Assembly: GCA_963826505.1 (NCBI GenBank)
Contig: CAWGXG010000006.1
Location: forward strand, 434,001 to 498,000
Reading direction: 5' to 3'
Origin: CAWGXG01 sp963826505
GTDB taxonomy: Bacteria; Chloroflexota; Anaerolineae; Aggregatilineales; Aggregatilineaceae
Length of the DNA: 64,000 bases
Within the stretch, counting starts at the first letter, position 1; each line of letters begins with the position of its first letter. A program made the position numbers and the translations under genes. Below the pieces are notes generated by a model that saw nothing but the letters and a program-made list of their open reading frames with translations, was not told the origin of the DNA and ran no database searches. This document shows positions 25,837 through 34,481 of this stretch, in pieces.

Positions 25837-27216
25837 ATGATGAAAAAATCTCTGATGGTCAGGCTAATGCTTATTCTGGCGATGGTCGCGGCCCTCGGAA
25901 TCACTGCCACCGTCTCGGCGCAAGAACAAATCACACTGCAGATCACCTGCCGCTGCGTCGCTGGGGGTGTCAATACAGAAGAGGTCGATTGGCTCAACAA
26001 TCAGGTGATTCCGGCATTCGAAGCCGCCATGGCCGACCAGGGCAAGAATGTGAAAGTGGAGCTGGTCGAGTTTGGCGGCAGCGACGAGCAGCTTAAAGAA
26101 CAGTACGCGCTGGACCTTGGCGTAGGTGCCGGGTACGACGTATTCGCATTTGACGGTTTCTGGGTTCCCGAATTCGTCGATGCAGGGCTGCTGAAGCCGC
26201 TGGATGAGATCGCCGGTGATGTCGTCAATCAGTGGGAAGGCTGGAGCCATATCTCGCCCGGTATCCAGGGTATCCTGGGCTATCAAGGCAAGCTGTACGG
26301 GATCGCCGCCGGGACCGACGTGCGTCAAATCTTCTATCGCAAGGACATCTTCGAGCAGGCGGGAATTCCGCTGCCCTGGCAGCCCACCACCTGGCAAGAC
26401 ATCCTGGACACCGCGCAGACACTGAAGGATGCCGGAGTTGAGTCTCCGCTCCAGATCAACGCGGGCACAGCGATGGGTGAAGCCACCACTATGCAGGGCT
26501 GGGACATGGTCCTGCTGGGTGCCGGTGAGCACATGTACGATTTCGATCAGGGCAAGTGGGTCGTCAGCAGCCCGGCCATTCTGAATTCGCTGAAGTTCTA
26601 CGATACCGTGTACAACCAAGACAAACTGGGTGACGCCCGCTTGCAGTTGGTCGCCGACGGCCGCGATCGCTCCTTTGCGGACTTCGCCGCAGGCAAGATC
26701 GCTATGCTGGTCGAGGGTGACTGGTTCTGGCGCTCTGCGATCCTCAACCAGATGGACAAAGCGACCCGCGATGCTGAGATCAGTTGGGCCAAGATGCCCG
26801 CGATGGATCCCGGCATGGGCTACGACGGCCAGAACTTCGTGACCATCTCCGGCGGTACTGGCTGGGTGCTGAATCCCAACACCGATCACCCCCAAGAAGC
26901 CTGGGCGCTGCTGTCCTTCATGTCTGGCAAAGATATGCAGATGATCTGGGAACAGATGCTGCCACGCATCAACTTCCGCGATGACGTACCGGTCGCCGGT
27001 GATGACACCATGTCCGCGATGGCGGACGCGCTGCTCCCGCTGACGACAGTTCGCCCCATGCTACCCGATTACCCGAAGGTGTCGTATGAGGCGCAGCTCA
27101 TGACTGAGCGCGTGGTGTCGGGCGAAATGTCCCCCGAAGAAGCCATGCAAGCCTACGCGGAGGACGTGACGGATATCGTTGGCGCGGATAACGTGATCAA
27201 CATCCCGCTCGAATAA
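25837..27216 (+). CDS. ABC transporter sugar-binding lipoprotein/secreted protein (family 1)
   Basis: A 459-residue extracellular solute-binding protein of the MalE/UgpB type. AGGAGGAAC precedes ATG 25837 (a second ATG follows directly). The N-terminus is a signal peptide (MVRLMLILAMVAALGITATVSA, split by a likely cut after VSAQ); no lipobox Cys is obvious, but cysteines occur shortly after (TCRCVAGG). Binding-protein motifs include YDVFAFDGFWVPEFVDAGLLKPLD, GKLYGIAAGTDVRQIFYRKDIFEQAG and FAAGKIAMLVEGDW. It delivers a sugar or oligosaccharide to the two permeases encoded next; mannosidases downstream suggest alpha-mannosides. An internal hairpin follows the stop, likely boosting its level over the permeases. 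Confidence 0.9.
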   Translation: MMKKSLMVRLMLILAMVAALGITATVSAQEQITLQITCRCVAGGVNTEEVDWLNNQVIPAFEAAMADQGKNVKVELVEFGGSDEQLKEQYALDLGVGAGYDVFAFDGFWVPEFVDAGLLKPLDEIAGDVVNQWEGWSHISPGIQGILGYQGKLYGIAAGTDVRQIFYRKDIFEQAGIPLPWQPTTWQDILDTAQTLKDAGVESPLQINAGTAMGEATTMQGWDMVLLGAGEHMYDFDQGKWVVSSPAILNSLKFYDTVYNQDKLGDARLQLVADGRDRSFADFAAGKIAMLVEGDWFWRSAILNQMDKATRDAEISWAKMPAMDPGMGYDGQNFVTISGGTGWVLNPNTDHPQEAWALLSFMSGKDMQMIWEQMLPRINFRDDVPVAGDDTMSAMADALLPLTTVRPMLPDYPKVSYEAQLMTERVVSGEMSPEEAMQAYAEDVTDIVGADNVINIPLE

Positions 27217-27237
27217 CTCTCAACACGCGTACACCTG

Positions 27238-27267
27238 GGGCCCGGATGAATAGTGTCACCCGGGCCC
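27238..27267 (+). terminator. Intercistronic GC hairpin after the binding-protein gene
   Basis: GGGCCCGG (27238-27245) and CCGGGCCC (27260-27267) form a perfect 8-bp stem with a 14-nt loop between the binding-protein stop and the first permease. Such hairpins commonly act as partial terminators or 3' stabilisers that raise binding-protein expression. Confidence 0.6.
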
Positions 27268-27298
27268 TCTGATTGATGAAACAACCTGGAGAGAAAAA

Positions 27299-28207
27299 GT
27301 GGAGAAACGTCCCGGAGTTTTCTCTGGCCGAGTAGGGTTTGCTTTCCTGTCCCCGGCGTTAGTCTTTGTAGCAATTTTCCTGATCTTGCCGTTCTTCTGG
27401 ATCTTTTATCTGAGTTTCACCAACCGCACGTTGACCGGGATCACGGCAGCACACCCGCAGTTCATCGGGTTCGAAAACTACCAGCGCCTGTTCGACTTCG
27501 ACCGCTGGATGCGCTATGGGCAGTTCGGCAACGCGCTGAAAATCACCTTCCAATTCGTGCTTGGCTCGGCGCTGTTGGGGCAGGCGGTGGTCGGGTTGGC
27601 AGTCGCCTGGGCATTTTACCGGCGTAAAGGTCTCTTGCGCGAGGTCGTGTTTACGTTGGCCGTCCTCGCTTGGATCATCCCGGAAGTGGTCGTCGCGTTT
27701 GCCTGGAGCGCTTTCTTGGATGTCGACAACGGTACGCTGAACACCATTTTGACCGCGCTCGGCCTGGGCCGCCCCGACTGGTTGTTCGATTACCCAGTGC
27801 TTACGATTATCATTTTCAACACTTGGCGCGGCTCGGCCTTTTCTATTCTCTTGTTTTCCTCGGCCCTGGAAACAATCCCCCCGTCCTACGTTGAAACAGC
27901 GGACGTGGTCGGCGCGTCGGGCTGGCGAAAGTTCCGCGACATCGTCTTTCCCCTGATGCGCGGCCACATCCTCACCGACCTGATCCTCATTACGCTGTGG
28001 ACGTTCAATGTGTTCACGCCGTTCTTGCTGACCGGCGGCGGGCCAACCTTCAGGACCGAACTGGTATCGATCTATACCTACCGCACCGCCTTCAAATTCT
28101 TTGAGTTCGGCAAAGGCGGGGCGATCGCCGTGGTGATGATGCTGATCAACTTCACACTTGCTATCGGCTATCTGGTGGCTGTCCGGCGCCAAAAGGCTCA
28201 AGCATGA
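27299..28207 (+). CDS. ABC sugar permease, MalF/UgpA type
   Basis: A 302-residue inner-membrane permease with six predicted helices. The GTG start at 27299 follows GGAGAG closely. Family features are the N-terminal FLSPALVFVAIFLILPFFWIFYLSFTN and the EAA loop ETADVVGASGWRKFRDIVFPLMRGHI, which contacts the ATPase. The reading frame is intact, unlike the two genes after it. Its stop overlaps the next permease start by ATGA. Confidence 0.92.
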   Translation: MEKRPGVFSGRVGFAFLSPALVFVAIFLILPFFWIFYLSFTNRTLTGITAAHPQFIGFENYQRLFDFDRWMRYGQFGNALKITFQFVLGSALLGQAVVGLAVAWAFYRRKGLLREVVFTLAVLAWIIPEVVVAFAWSAFLDVDNGTLNTILTALGLGRPDWLFDYPVLTIIIFNTWRGSAFSILLFSSALETIPPSYVETADVVGASGWRKFRDIVFPLMRGHILTDLILITLWTFNVFTPFLLTGGGPTFRTELVSIYTYRTAFKFFEFGKGGAIAVVMMLINFTLAIGYLVAVRRQKAQA

Positions 28208-29037
28208 GAAATTACGAAATCGCGCTTCGCGAAATTCATACTGGTTCTCTTCTCGCTGGCGTGCATGGCCTTCTTCGCACTGCCGCTGTTATGGCTGCTG
28301 ACGGCCCCCTTCACGCCTACGACAGTCTTGTCAGTCAAAATCCCCGATCACCCCACCCTGAACAACTTCAGGACCGTGTTCAAAAACAGTTTTGCGATTC
28401 GCGCCCTGTTCAGGAACAACTTGATCATCGCGGGCGGAACCATGTTATCGGTCGCGACCGTCGCCACACTGGCGTCGTATGGCCTGTCGCGGACGCGCAT
28501 CGTCGGCAAGGACATGCTCGTCTACGTGTTGATGCTGTTTTCGTCGGTCGTAGGCGGCACAGCCGCGATGGTGCCCGCTGTTTCTCCTGGCGTATAACCT
28601 TGGCCTGATCGATACCCATATCGGCGTTGATGCTGGTGATGACAGGCGGACTGCTGCCTGCCGGAATTTTCATGATGCGCGATTTCGTCGACTCGATCCC
28701 GCGCTCCTACGAAGAAGCGGCGCTGGTCTGCGGGGCGGGGCCTTTCCGCATCTTCAGGGACATCGCGTTCCCGCTGGTGCGTCCGGGCGTGGCCGTTGTG
28801 GCCATTTGGGCGTTTGTCAATGCGTGGGGTGCCTTTCTGATCCCGGTGGTGATGCTGCGCAGCGCGAACAATATGCCCGCCTCGGTGGCGTTGTACTCGT
28901 TTTACAGCGAGGCCGGGACGCCGGTGCATACGCTGGTATCGGCCTATGCCTTGCTGTATGCCCTGCCGGTGTTGGTGCTCTACTTGTTTGTGAATTGGCG
29001 TTTTGGTTTTCGTTTCTTTGGCGGCATCAAAAGCTGA
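28204..29037 (+). CDS. ABC sugar permease, MalG type, three frameshifts
   Basis: Second permease of the sugar importer. ATG 28204 overlaps the previous stop. Three extra bases break the frame: an extra A near 28209 (restores MRITKSRFAKFILVLFSLAC), an extra G near 28577 (restores MVPLFLLAYNLGLIDTHIG) and an extra G near 28626. Corrected, it is 276 residues, the family norm. The C-terminal part carries the EAA motif RSYEEAALVCGAGPFRIFRDIAFPLVRPG and a typical final WRFGFRFFGGIKS. Conservation of protein sense between the breaks argues for recent or artefactual indels rather than an old pseudogene. Confidence 0.82.
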
Positions 29038-29057
29038 CTCTCTGATTGTGGGACACT

Positions 29058-30149
29058 ATGGCAAAAATCCAACTTGAGAATATCACGAAGCGATTTGGCG
29101 AACTGATTGCCGTCAACGATGTCAGCCTGGAAGTGAGCGACGGAGAATTTGTGGCGCTGCTCGGCCCGTCCGGCTGCGGCAAAACCACGACTCTGAGGCC
29201 TGATCGCCGGGCTGGAAGATTCCCGACGCGGGCCGCATCGCGATCGGTGACAAAGAGGTGACCGAGCTGCCCCCGCGCGAACGCGATATCGCGATGGTGT
29301 TTCAGGATTACGCGCTGTACCCGCATATGACCTTGCTGGACAACATCGGCTATCCGTTGAAAGTGCGCGGAGTCCCCAAAGCCGAAATGACCGCCCGTGT
29401 CACCGAGGTGGCGCACGAACTCCAGATCGGCGATTTGCTGGCGCGCCGTCCGGGACAAGTCTCTGGCGGGCAGCAGCAGCGAGCCTCTGTGGCGCGCGCG
29501 TTGGTGCATCAGGCGCGGGTGTTCTTGTTCGATGAGCCATTGAGCAATCTGGACGCCAAACTCCGCCTTGAAGCGCGCGCGTTCCTGAAACACCTACAAC
29601 AGGAAGTCGGCGTGACCGCCGTCTACGTCGACCCACGACCAGGCCGAAGCGATGGCACTCGCCGATCGTGTTGCGGTGATGAATGCGGCCGTGTCATGCA
29701 GTTAGGCAACCCGCTGGAAGTCTACCGCCGTCCCGCCAATACCTTTGTAGCGGCCTTCATCGGCAGCCCGCCTATGAACCTGCTGCCGTGCCAGGTCGAT
29801 ATCAACGCTGGAAAAATCATATTTGAGCAAGAACGCACGCTGGATATTTCAGGCTACCGCCAGCGCTGGGGCGAGGTCATCAAGAATGAGCGCAATGTCA
29901 CGTTAGGCATTCGCCCAGAAAATATCACCGCTCAGCCCGATAGAGGTGCCCGGCTCGATCCCCAGCCAGGTGTATGTGATTCAGCCGCTCGGTGGGGAAT
30001 GGTTGGTAGTGACTCAGGTGGGCGGCAGCTGGTATCGGTGCGGCTCTTTCAGGATGAAGAACCGGAGTTATCCGGCAAAGATCATCTGGCTGAAATTCGA
30101 TCTCGATCGTACCTATCTCTACGATGACACAGGTGAGCTGCTCAAATGA
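29058..30149 (+). CDS. ABC transporter ATPase (MsmK/UgpC type), multiple frameshifts
   Basis: Energises the sugar importer. ATG 29058 begins AKIQLENITKRFGELIAVNDVSL, followed by Walker A GPSGCGKTTTLR. The frame then shifts at about 29199 and 29220, recovering LIAGLEDPDAGRIAIGDKEVTELPPRERDIAMVFQDYALYPHM. The signature VSGGQQQR and Walker B VFLFDEPLSNLDAKLR are intact. Further shifts occur at about 29630 (restores YVTHDQAEAMALADRVAVMNAG), 29688, 29942, ~30020 and ~30080, the last leading to IWLKFDLDRTYLYDDTGELLK. About seven indels net +3 give a corrected length of 362 residues, normal for the family with its C-terminal TOBE domain. Either a consensus-quality problem or a decaying gene. Confidence 0.78.
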
Positions 30150-31549
30150 GTGCGTCTGCGTGGTCCGAGCAAGTGCTGGAGGGTTATTTCGCGCCCGAAC
30201 AGGCCGAGGAGTATCACAACATCCCGTTTGAAATGCCTCCCCAGGTGATCCGCCTGGAGGTGAAATACGAGTACGATCGTGAAATCGGCTCCGACCCGCA
30301 CCTTACTGGCGGGAACACCGTGGACATCGGGCTGTTCGACCAGCGTGGAGCGGACTATCCCGGCACCGGGTTTCGCGGCTGGACCGGCAGCGCGCGGCGC
30401 GAATTTTTCATCACCGCCGACGCAGCCACGCCCGGGTATCTGGCTGGCCCGCTTGATCCGGGTGTATGGCATGTGTCGCTGGGCTTCTACAAGAGCGCGC
30501 CCGAAGGTTGCCATTACACGGTGACACTGCGTTTTCAACATGGCACCCCGGCCCCTGCATCGGCTTTGCCCGCGCTGCTCACGCTTGATCGCACGTCGTC
30601 CCCACCGCCCGCGCACGCTGACGCCTGGTATCACGGCGAGCTGCACTGCCATTCGTATCACAGTGACGGCGACAGTGCGCCACAAGAATTGATCGATGCG
30701 GCACAAGCCTTGGGGCTTGATTTTCTGGCGATCACCGATCACAATTCGCTCAGCCATCTGGCCGATCTGGCAACCCGCGATCCGGGAAATCTGGTCTTGA
30801 TCCCTGGCTGTGAGGTGACCACCTATCAGGGCCACTGGAATATCTGGGGAAACCTCGACACCTGGATTGATTTTCGCACGCTGACTCCCGAACTCATGCG
30901 CCGGTCAGTGAACCGCGCTGTAGAACTCGGCTATCTGGTGTCGTGCAATCACCCGCGCCGCATCGGGCCGGACTGGGTCTTTCAAGAGGTCACGGGGCAG
31001 CACTGTCTCGAAGTGTGGAATGGTCCCTGGCACGTCTTCAATTCGGATTCGATGACCTACTGGGAATCCCGGCTGCGCATGGGCGAGCATCTGACTGCGG
31101 TCGGCGGGAGTGACGCACACTTCCTGCACAAGCCACACCTGGCCAAGATCGGCACGCCGACCACGTGGATCTACTGTCCGGAACCGCCGACTGCCGCCAA
31201 TTTGCTGGCGGCTTTGCGTGCGGGGCACGCGTTTGTTACCGAAGCGCCCGACGGCCCCCGACTCTTGTTGCGCAGTGGCAGTGCCATGCAGGGCGACACA
31301 GTCGAACGCCCGGTGGGGGGATCTCTGGACGTCCAGGCGCAGGTCATCAACGGATCGGGTCGGAACCTGGAGTTGTGCGCTGCAGGTGGAGTCCTGGCCC
31401 AGAGGGCAGTTACGAGCGACGATCAGACTTTCGCCGTCGCGTTAGCCGTCGATCAGACACCCTACATCCGCGCGCAACTAGTCGATGGCAACTCCGCTAA
31501 TGGAGAGATTCACGCGTTGACGAATCCTATTTATCTCACCAGGCAGTGA
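30146..31549 (+). CDS. PHP-domain metallohydrolase (CehA/McbA-like)
   Basis: A 467-residue protein whose start overlaps the ATPase stop. Residues ~1-160 form an N-terminal beta domain. Residues ~160-360 are a PHP phosphoesterase/hydrolase domain: HGELHCHSYHSDGD (H167, H169), LDFLAITDHNS, VTTYQGHWNIWG, SCNHPRRIG and the terminal metal ligands in VGGSDAHF. The rest is a beta-rich tail. CehA-type PHP enzymes hydrolyse diverse esters or phosphodiesters; in sugar loci such proteins are thought to process phosphorylated or esterified glycans. Its true substrate here is unknown, but co-transcription with mannoside transport and a mannosidase suggests a phosphodiester- or ester-modified mannoside. 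Confidence 0.85.
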   Translation: MSASAWSEQVLEGYFAPEQAEEYHNIPFEMPPQVIRLEVKYEYDREIGSDPHLTGGNTVDIGLFDQRGADYPGTGFRGWTGSARREFFITADAATPGYLAGPLDPGVWHVSLGFYKSAPEGCHYTVTLRFQHGTPAPASALPALLTLDRTSSPPPAHADAWYHGELHCHSYHSDGDSAPQELIDAAQALGLDFLAITDHNSLSHLADLATRDPGNLVLIPGCEVTTYQGHWNIWGNLDTWIDFRTLTPELMRRSVNRAVELGYLVSCNHPRRIGPDWVFQEVTGQHCLEVWNGPWHVFNSDSMTYWESRLRMGEHLTAVGGSDAHFLHKPHLAKIGTPTTWIYCPEPPTAANLLAALRAGHAFVTEAPDGPRLLLRSGSAMQGDTVERPVGGSLDVQAQVINGSGRNLELCAAGGVLAQRAVTSDDQTFAVALAVDQTPYIRAQLVDGNSANGEIHALTNPIYLTRQ

Positions 31550-31556
31550 TTTCGTG

Positions 31557-34472
31557 ATGTCCAACCCGCCGTACACCGTCACTATCGTTTCGCACACCCA
31601 CTGGGACCGCGAATGGTACCAGCCCTTTCAGGTGTTCCGTCTTCAGTTGGTCCATCTGGTGGACACCCTGCTCGACCTGCTGGATCGCGATCCGGAGTAT
31701 CACAGTTTCTTGTTGGACGGCCAGACAATCGTGCTGGAAGACTATCTTGCCATCCGGCCCGAACGCAAAGCGGACCTGAAACGGCACATCCAGCAGGGCA
31801 GATTGATGATCGGCCCCTGGCACATCCTGCCCGACGAGTTCCTGGTCAGCCCGGAAGCCACCGTGCGTAACCTGATGCTGGGAGCAGCGGTCTGCGCCCG
31901 ATTCGGTGCGCGGATGACGATCGGTTACACGCCCGATCCGTTCGGGCACGTCAGCCAGCTTCCGCAGATTTTGGCGGGCTGCGGGTTGGATGCGGCGGCA
32001 TTGCAGCGTGGGCTGTCGGACGAACCGACCGAGATCTGGTGGGAAGCGCCCGACGGCACGCGCCTGCTCACGATTTACTTCCGGGCAGGTTATGGCAATC
32101 TGGCCTGGGCACCGACGACGTCAGACGCCTTCACGCATGCCGTCGAGCGCCAATTGGAACGTCTGGCGCCCCACGCGCATACCCCTCATCTCCTCCTGCT
32201 GAACGGCACCGATCACATGCTTCCGCAGCCGGAGCTCCCAACCTTGATCGCTCAGGCGAACAAGCAGCTCGATGGCCGGGCAGTCCTGACACACGGCACG
32301 TTGCCCGGGTATGTATCCGCCGTACGTCAGACCCTGGACGGCACCGCCGATTTGCCTGTCGTGCGTGGCGAACTGCGTTCCTCGAAGAATACGCCGGTTT
32401 TGCCAGGTGTATACTCGGCCCGCATGTGGATCAAACAGGCTAACCACGTCTGTCAGGTGGCGCTGGAACAATATGCCGAACCTGTCAGCGCGCTGGCGCA
32501 GGTCGTCGGTGGGCGCTCGCGGTCGGGTGAGCTGTGGCAGGCATGGCGCTATCTGATTGAAAATCACCCGCATGACTCGATCTGTGGCTGTTCGATCGAT
32601 CAGGTCCACGACGAGATGCGCACCCGCTTTGCCTGGAGCAGGCAGATTGCGCAGTCCGTAACTGAAACCGGGCTGAATGTTCTGGCCGGACACATCAATC
32701 GTGCCAGATTCTCTCTACCGCCTGTGCCGGACGATCCCCATCCGCCGACTTATGCTGCCACGTTTGCCCAGTCCGATGGGGCCGTGCTGGTCTATAATCC
32801 CGTTCCAAGCACGCATAGCGCCCCGGTTGAGATCACCGCGCGTTGGGCCGGACCCAGGCGGCGCTATCGCTTGTTCGATCAGGCGGGTCATGCGATCCCT
32901 TATCGCATTCTGGCCGGTGACGAGATCATTGCCGAGACGCGCACCATCGTCTCCGGTGATCTCTCCGAGTTGTTAGATCAGATCGAGATCGGCTTCTACA
33001 AAGGCCGCTTGATCAGTGATGCCAGCGTCTGGATCGAGGGCGATACCATCCGTATCGAACTGATCCTCCCCGAATATCACACCGGTCAGATCGGTGATTT
33101 CTCCAAGTTCATCCGCACGCTGCGGCACGATCCCCGGCTGGATGCTGCTCAGAGCTACCACCTGACAACCTATCTCGCCGATCAGTACCGGATCGCATTT
33201 GTCGCTGAGGATGTTCCTGGCGTGGGTTACCGGGCTTACTGGCTCGCCAACACGCCCACGGAAGATGGGGAAGAATTCCCGGCGGACGAACCCACGCCGA
33301 TCGTACGGATCGAAAACGAATGGCTGCGCGTCGCCGTCGATCCGGACGACGGTACGCTGACCGTTACGGATAAGGCCACCGGGCGCACGCTGCGCGGTCT
33401 GAATCGCGTGCAGGACGGCGGCGATCGGGGAGACGAATACAACTACTGCCCGCCAGAAACCGACACAGTTGTGATGACCCCCGCCCGGTCACCTGAGATC
33501 ATGGGCTGGGATGAAGGAGCCTTTGGGCAAGTGCTGGCGATCCAGGCCACGTACAACATCCCGGTAGATCTGACCGCGGATCGCGCGGCGCGCGCGGCTG
33601 AAACGGTCGCCATGACGTTTACCTGCACAGCGCGACTGCTGCCAGAATCACGGCGCGTCGACATTCACACCGAATGCGACAACCGCGCGCTGAATCACCG
33701 CCTGCGCGTGCTGTTCCCCACCGGCGTGGCGAGCGGTCACGTGATTGTCGACGGTCATTTCGACCGGTTGCAACGCTACCCAGACACGGCAGGCGACACC
33801 ACCGGTTGGGCCGAACAACCCGCCGCGACCAGCGCGCAACGCGCCTTCAGCGCCATTGAGCACGACGGCGCAGGGTTGTTGGTCGCGGTGCAGGGACTGC
33901 CGGAATACGAGCATGTGCGGGAAGCTGCTGGCTCAACGCTAGCCGTGACCTTGCTGCGCGCGGTGGGCTGGCTGTCCCGCGATGATCTCGTCTGTCGCCC
34001 CGGGCATGCTGGTCCCGAGCGCCCCACCCCTGGCGCGCAATGCCTGGGGCCCGCCGTCTATGATTACAGCGTGATCCCGTTTGGCGCGGGCGCGTTCGGT
34101 CTGGCGCAAGCCGCGCACGAAGCCTATGCCTTTATCGCGCCGCTGAGAGGAACAGCCGTCGAAGTTGCCAGCGGGATGCTGCCGCCTGTGTTGACTTTTC
34201 TGACGCTCGACCCGGTGGATCTGGTATTGACGGCGATCAAGCCCGCCGAAATCGGCGAAGGTGTGATCGTGAGGTTCTACAATAGCAGTGATGCGGCTGT
34301 CGCGGGCCGGCTGGTGTTTGGCTGGCCGATGCAGCACATCACGACCACGAATCTGCTCGAAACGCCGTCCCCTCTGCCGCTCACCCTGGAAGATGCGCAT
34401 ACGGTTACGTTGGACGTACCGGCCAAGCGCATCGTGACGCTGCATGTCATCTTCGAAGAAATAACGAGCTGA
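31557..34472 (+). CDS. Glycoside hydrolase family 38 alpha-mannosidase (intact copy)
   Basis: A 971-residue zinc-dependent alpha-mannosidase; no signal peptide, so probably cytosolic. ATG 31557 follows the PHP gene stop by 7 bp. The N-terminal catalytic domain shows SHTHWDREW with ligands H15 and D17, GYTPDPFGHVSQLPQIL with the nucleophile/zinc ligand D127, WWEAPDGTRLL, and ENHPHDSICGCSIDQVHDEM, which supplies the fourth ligand His. The middle and C-terminal beta domains typical of GH38 follow (NEWLRVAVDPDDGTLTVTDKATG). It would trim imported alpha-mannosides. It belongs to a different subgroup from the GH38 encoded convergently on the other strand. Confidence 0.93.
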   Translation: MSNPPYTVTIVSHTHWDREWYQPFQVFRLQLVHLVDTLLDLLDRDPEYHSFLLDGQTIVLEDYLAIRPERKADLKRHIQQGRLMIGPWHILPDEFLVSPEATVRNLMLGAAVCARFGARMTIGYTPDPFGHVSQLPQILAGCGLDAAALQRGLSDEPTEIWWEAPDGTRLLTIYFRAGYGNLAWAPTTSDAFTHAVERQLERLAPHAHTPHLLLLNGTDHMLPQPELPTLIAQANKQLDGRAVLTHGTLPGYVSAVRQTLDGTADLPVVRGELRSSKNTPVLPGVYSARMWIKQANHVCQVALEQYAEPVSALAQVVGGRSRSGELWQAWRYLIENHPHDSICGCSIDQVHDEMRTRFAWSRQIAQSVTETGLNVLAGHINRARFSLPPVPDDPHPPTYAATFAQSDGAVLVYNPVPSTHSAPVEITARWAGPRRRYRLFDQAGHAIPYRILAGDEIIAETRTIVSGDLSELLDQIEIGFYKGRLISDASVWIEGDTIRIELILPEYHTGQIGDFSKFIRTLRHDPRLDAAQSYHLTTYLADQYRIAFVAEDVPGVGYRAYWLANTPTEDGEEFPADEPTPIVRIENEWLRVAVDPDDGTLTVTDKATGRTLRGLNRVQDGGDRGDEYNYCPPETDTVVMTPARSPEIMGWDEGAFGQVLAIQATYNIPVDLTADRAARAAETVAMTFTCTARLLPESRRVDIHTECDNRALNHRLRVLFPTGVASGHVIVDGHFDRLQRYPDTAGDTTGWAEQPAATSAQRAFSAIEHDGAGLLVAVQGLPEYEHVREAAGSTLAVTLLRAVGWLSRDDLVCRPGHAGPERPTPGAQCLGPAVYDYSVIPFGAGAFGLAQAAHEAYAFIAPLRGTAVEVASGMLPPVLTFLTLDPVDLVLTAIKPAEIGEGVIVRFYNSSDAAVAGRLVFGWPMQHITTTNLLETPSPLPLTLEDAHTVTLDVPAKRIVTLHVIFEEITS

Positions 34473-34481
34473 CCCTGACTG

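Noticed and set aside
27238..27267. Hairpin after the binding-protein gene as a full operon terminator
   Set aside because: The permease follows within 32 bp with its own Shine-Dalgarno and is functionally linked, so partial attenuation or mRNA stabilisation fits better.
28204..30149. Programmed ribosomal frameshifting in the permease and ATPase genes
   Set aside because: Ten or so shifts in both directions without a shared slippery motif cannot be programmed; error or decay is far more likely.
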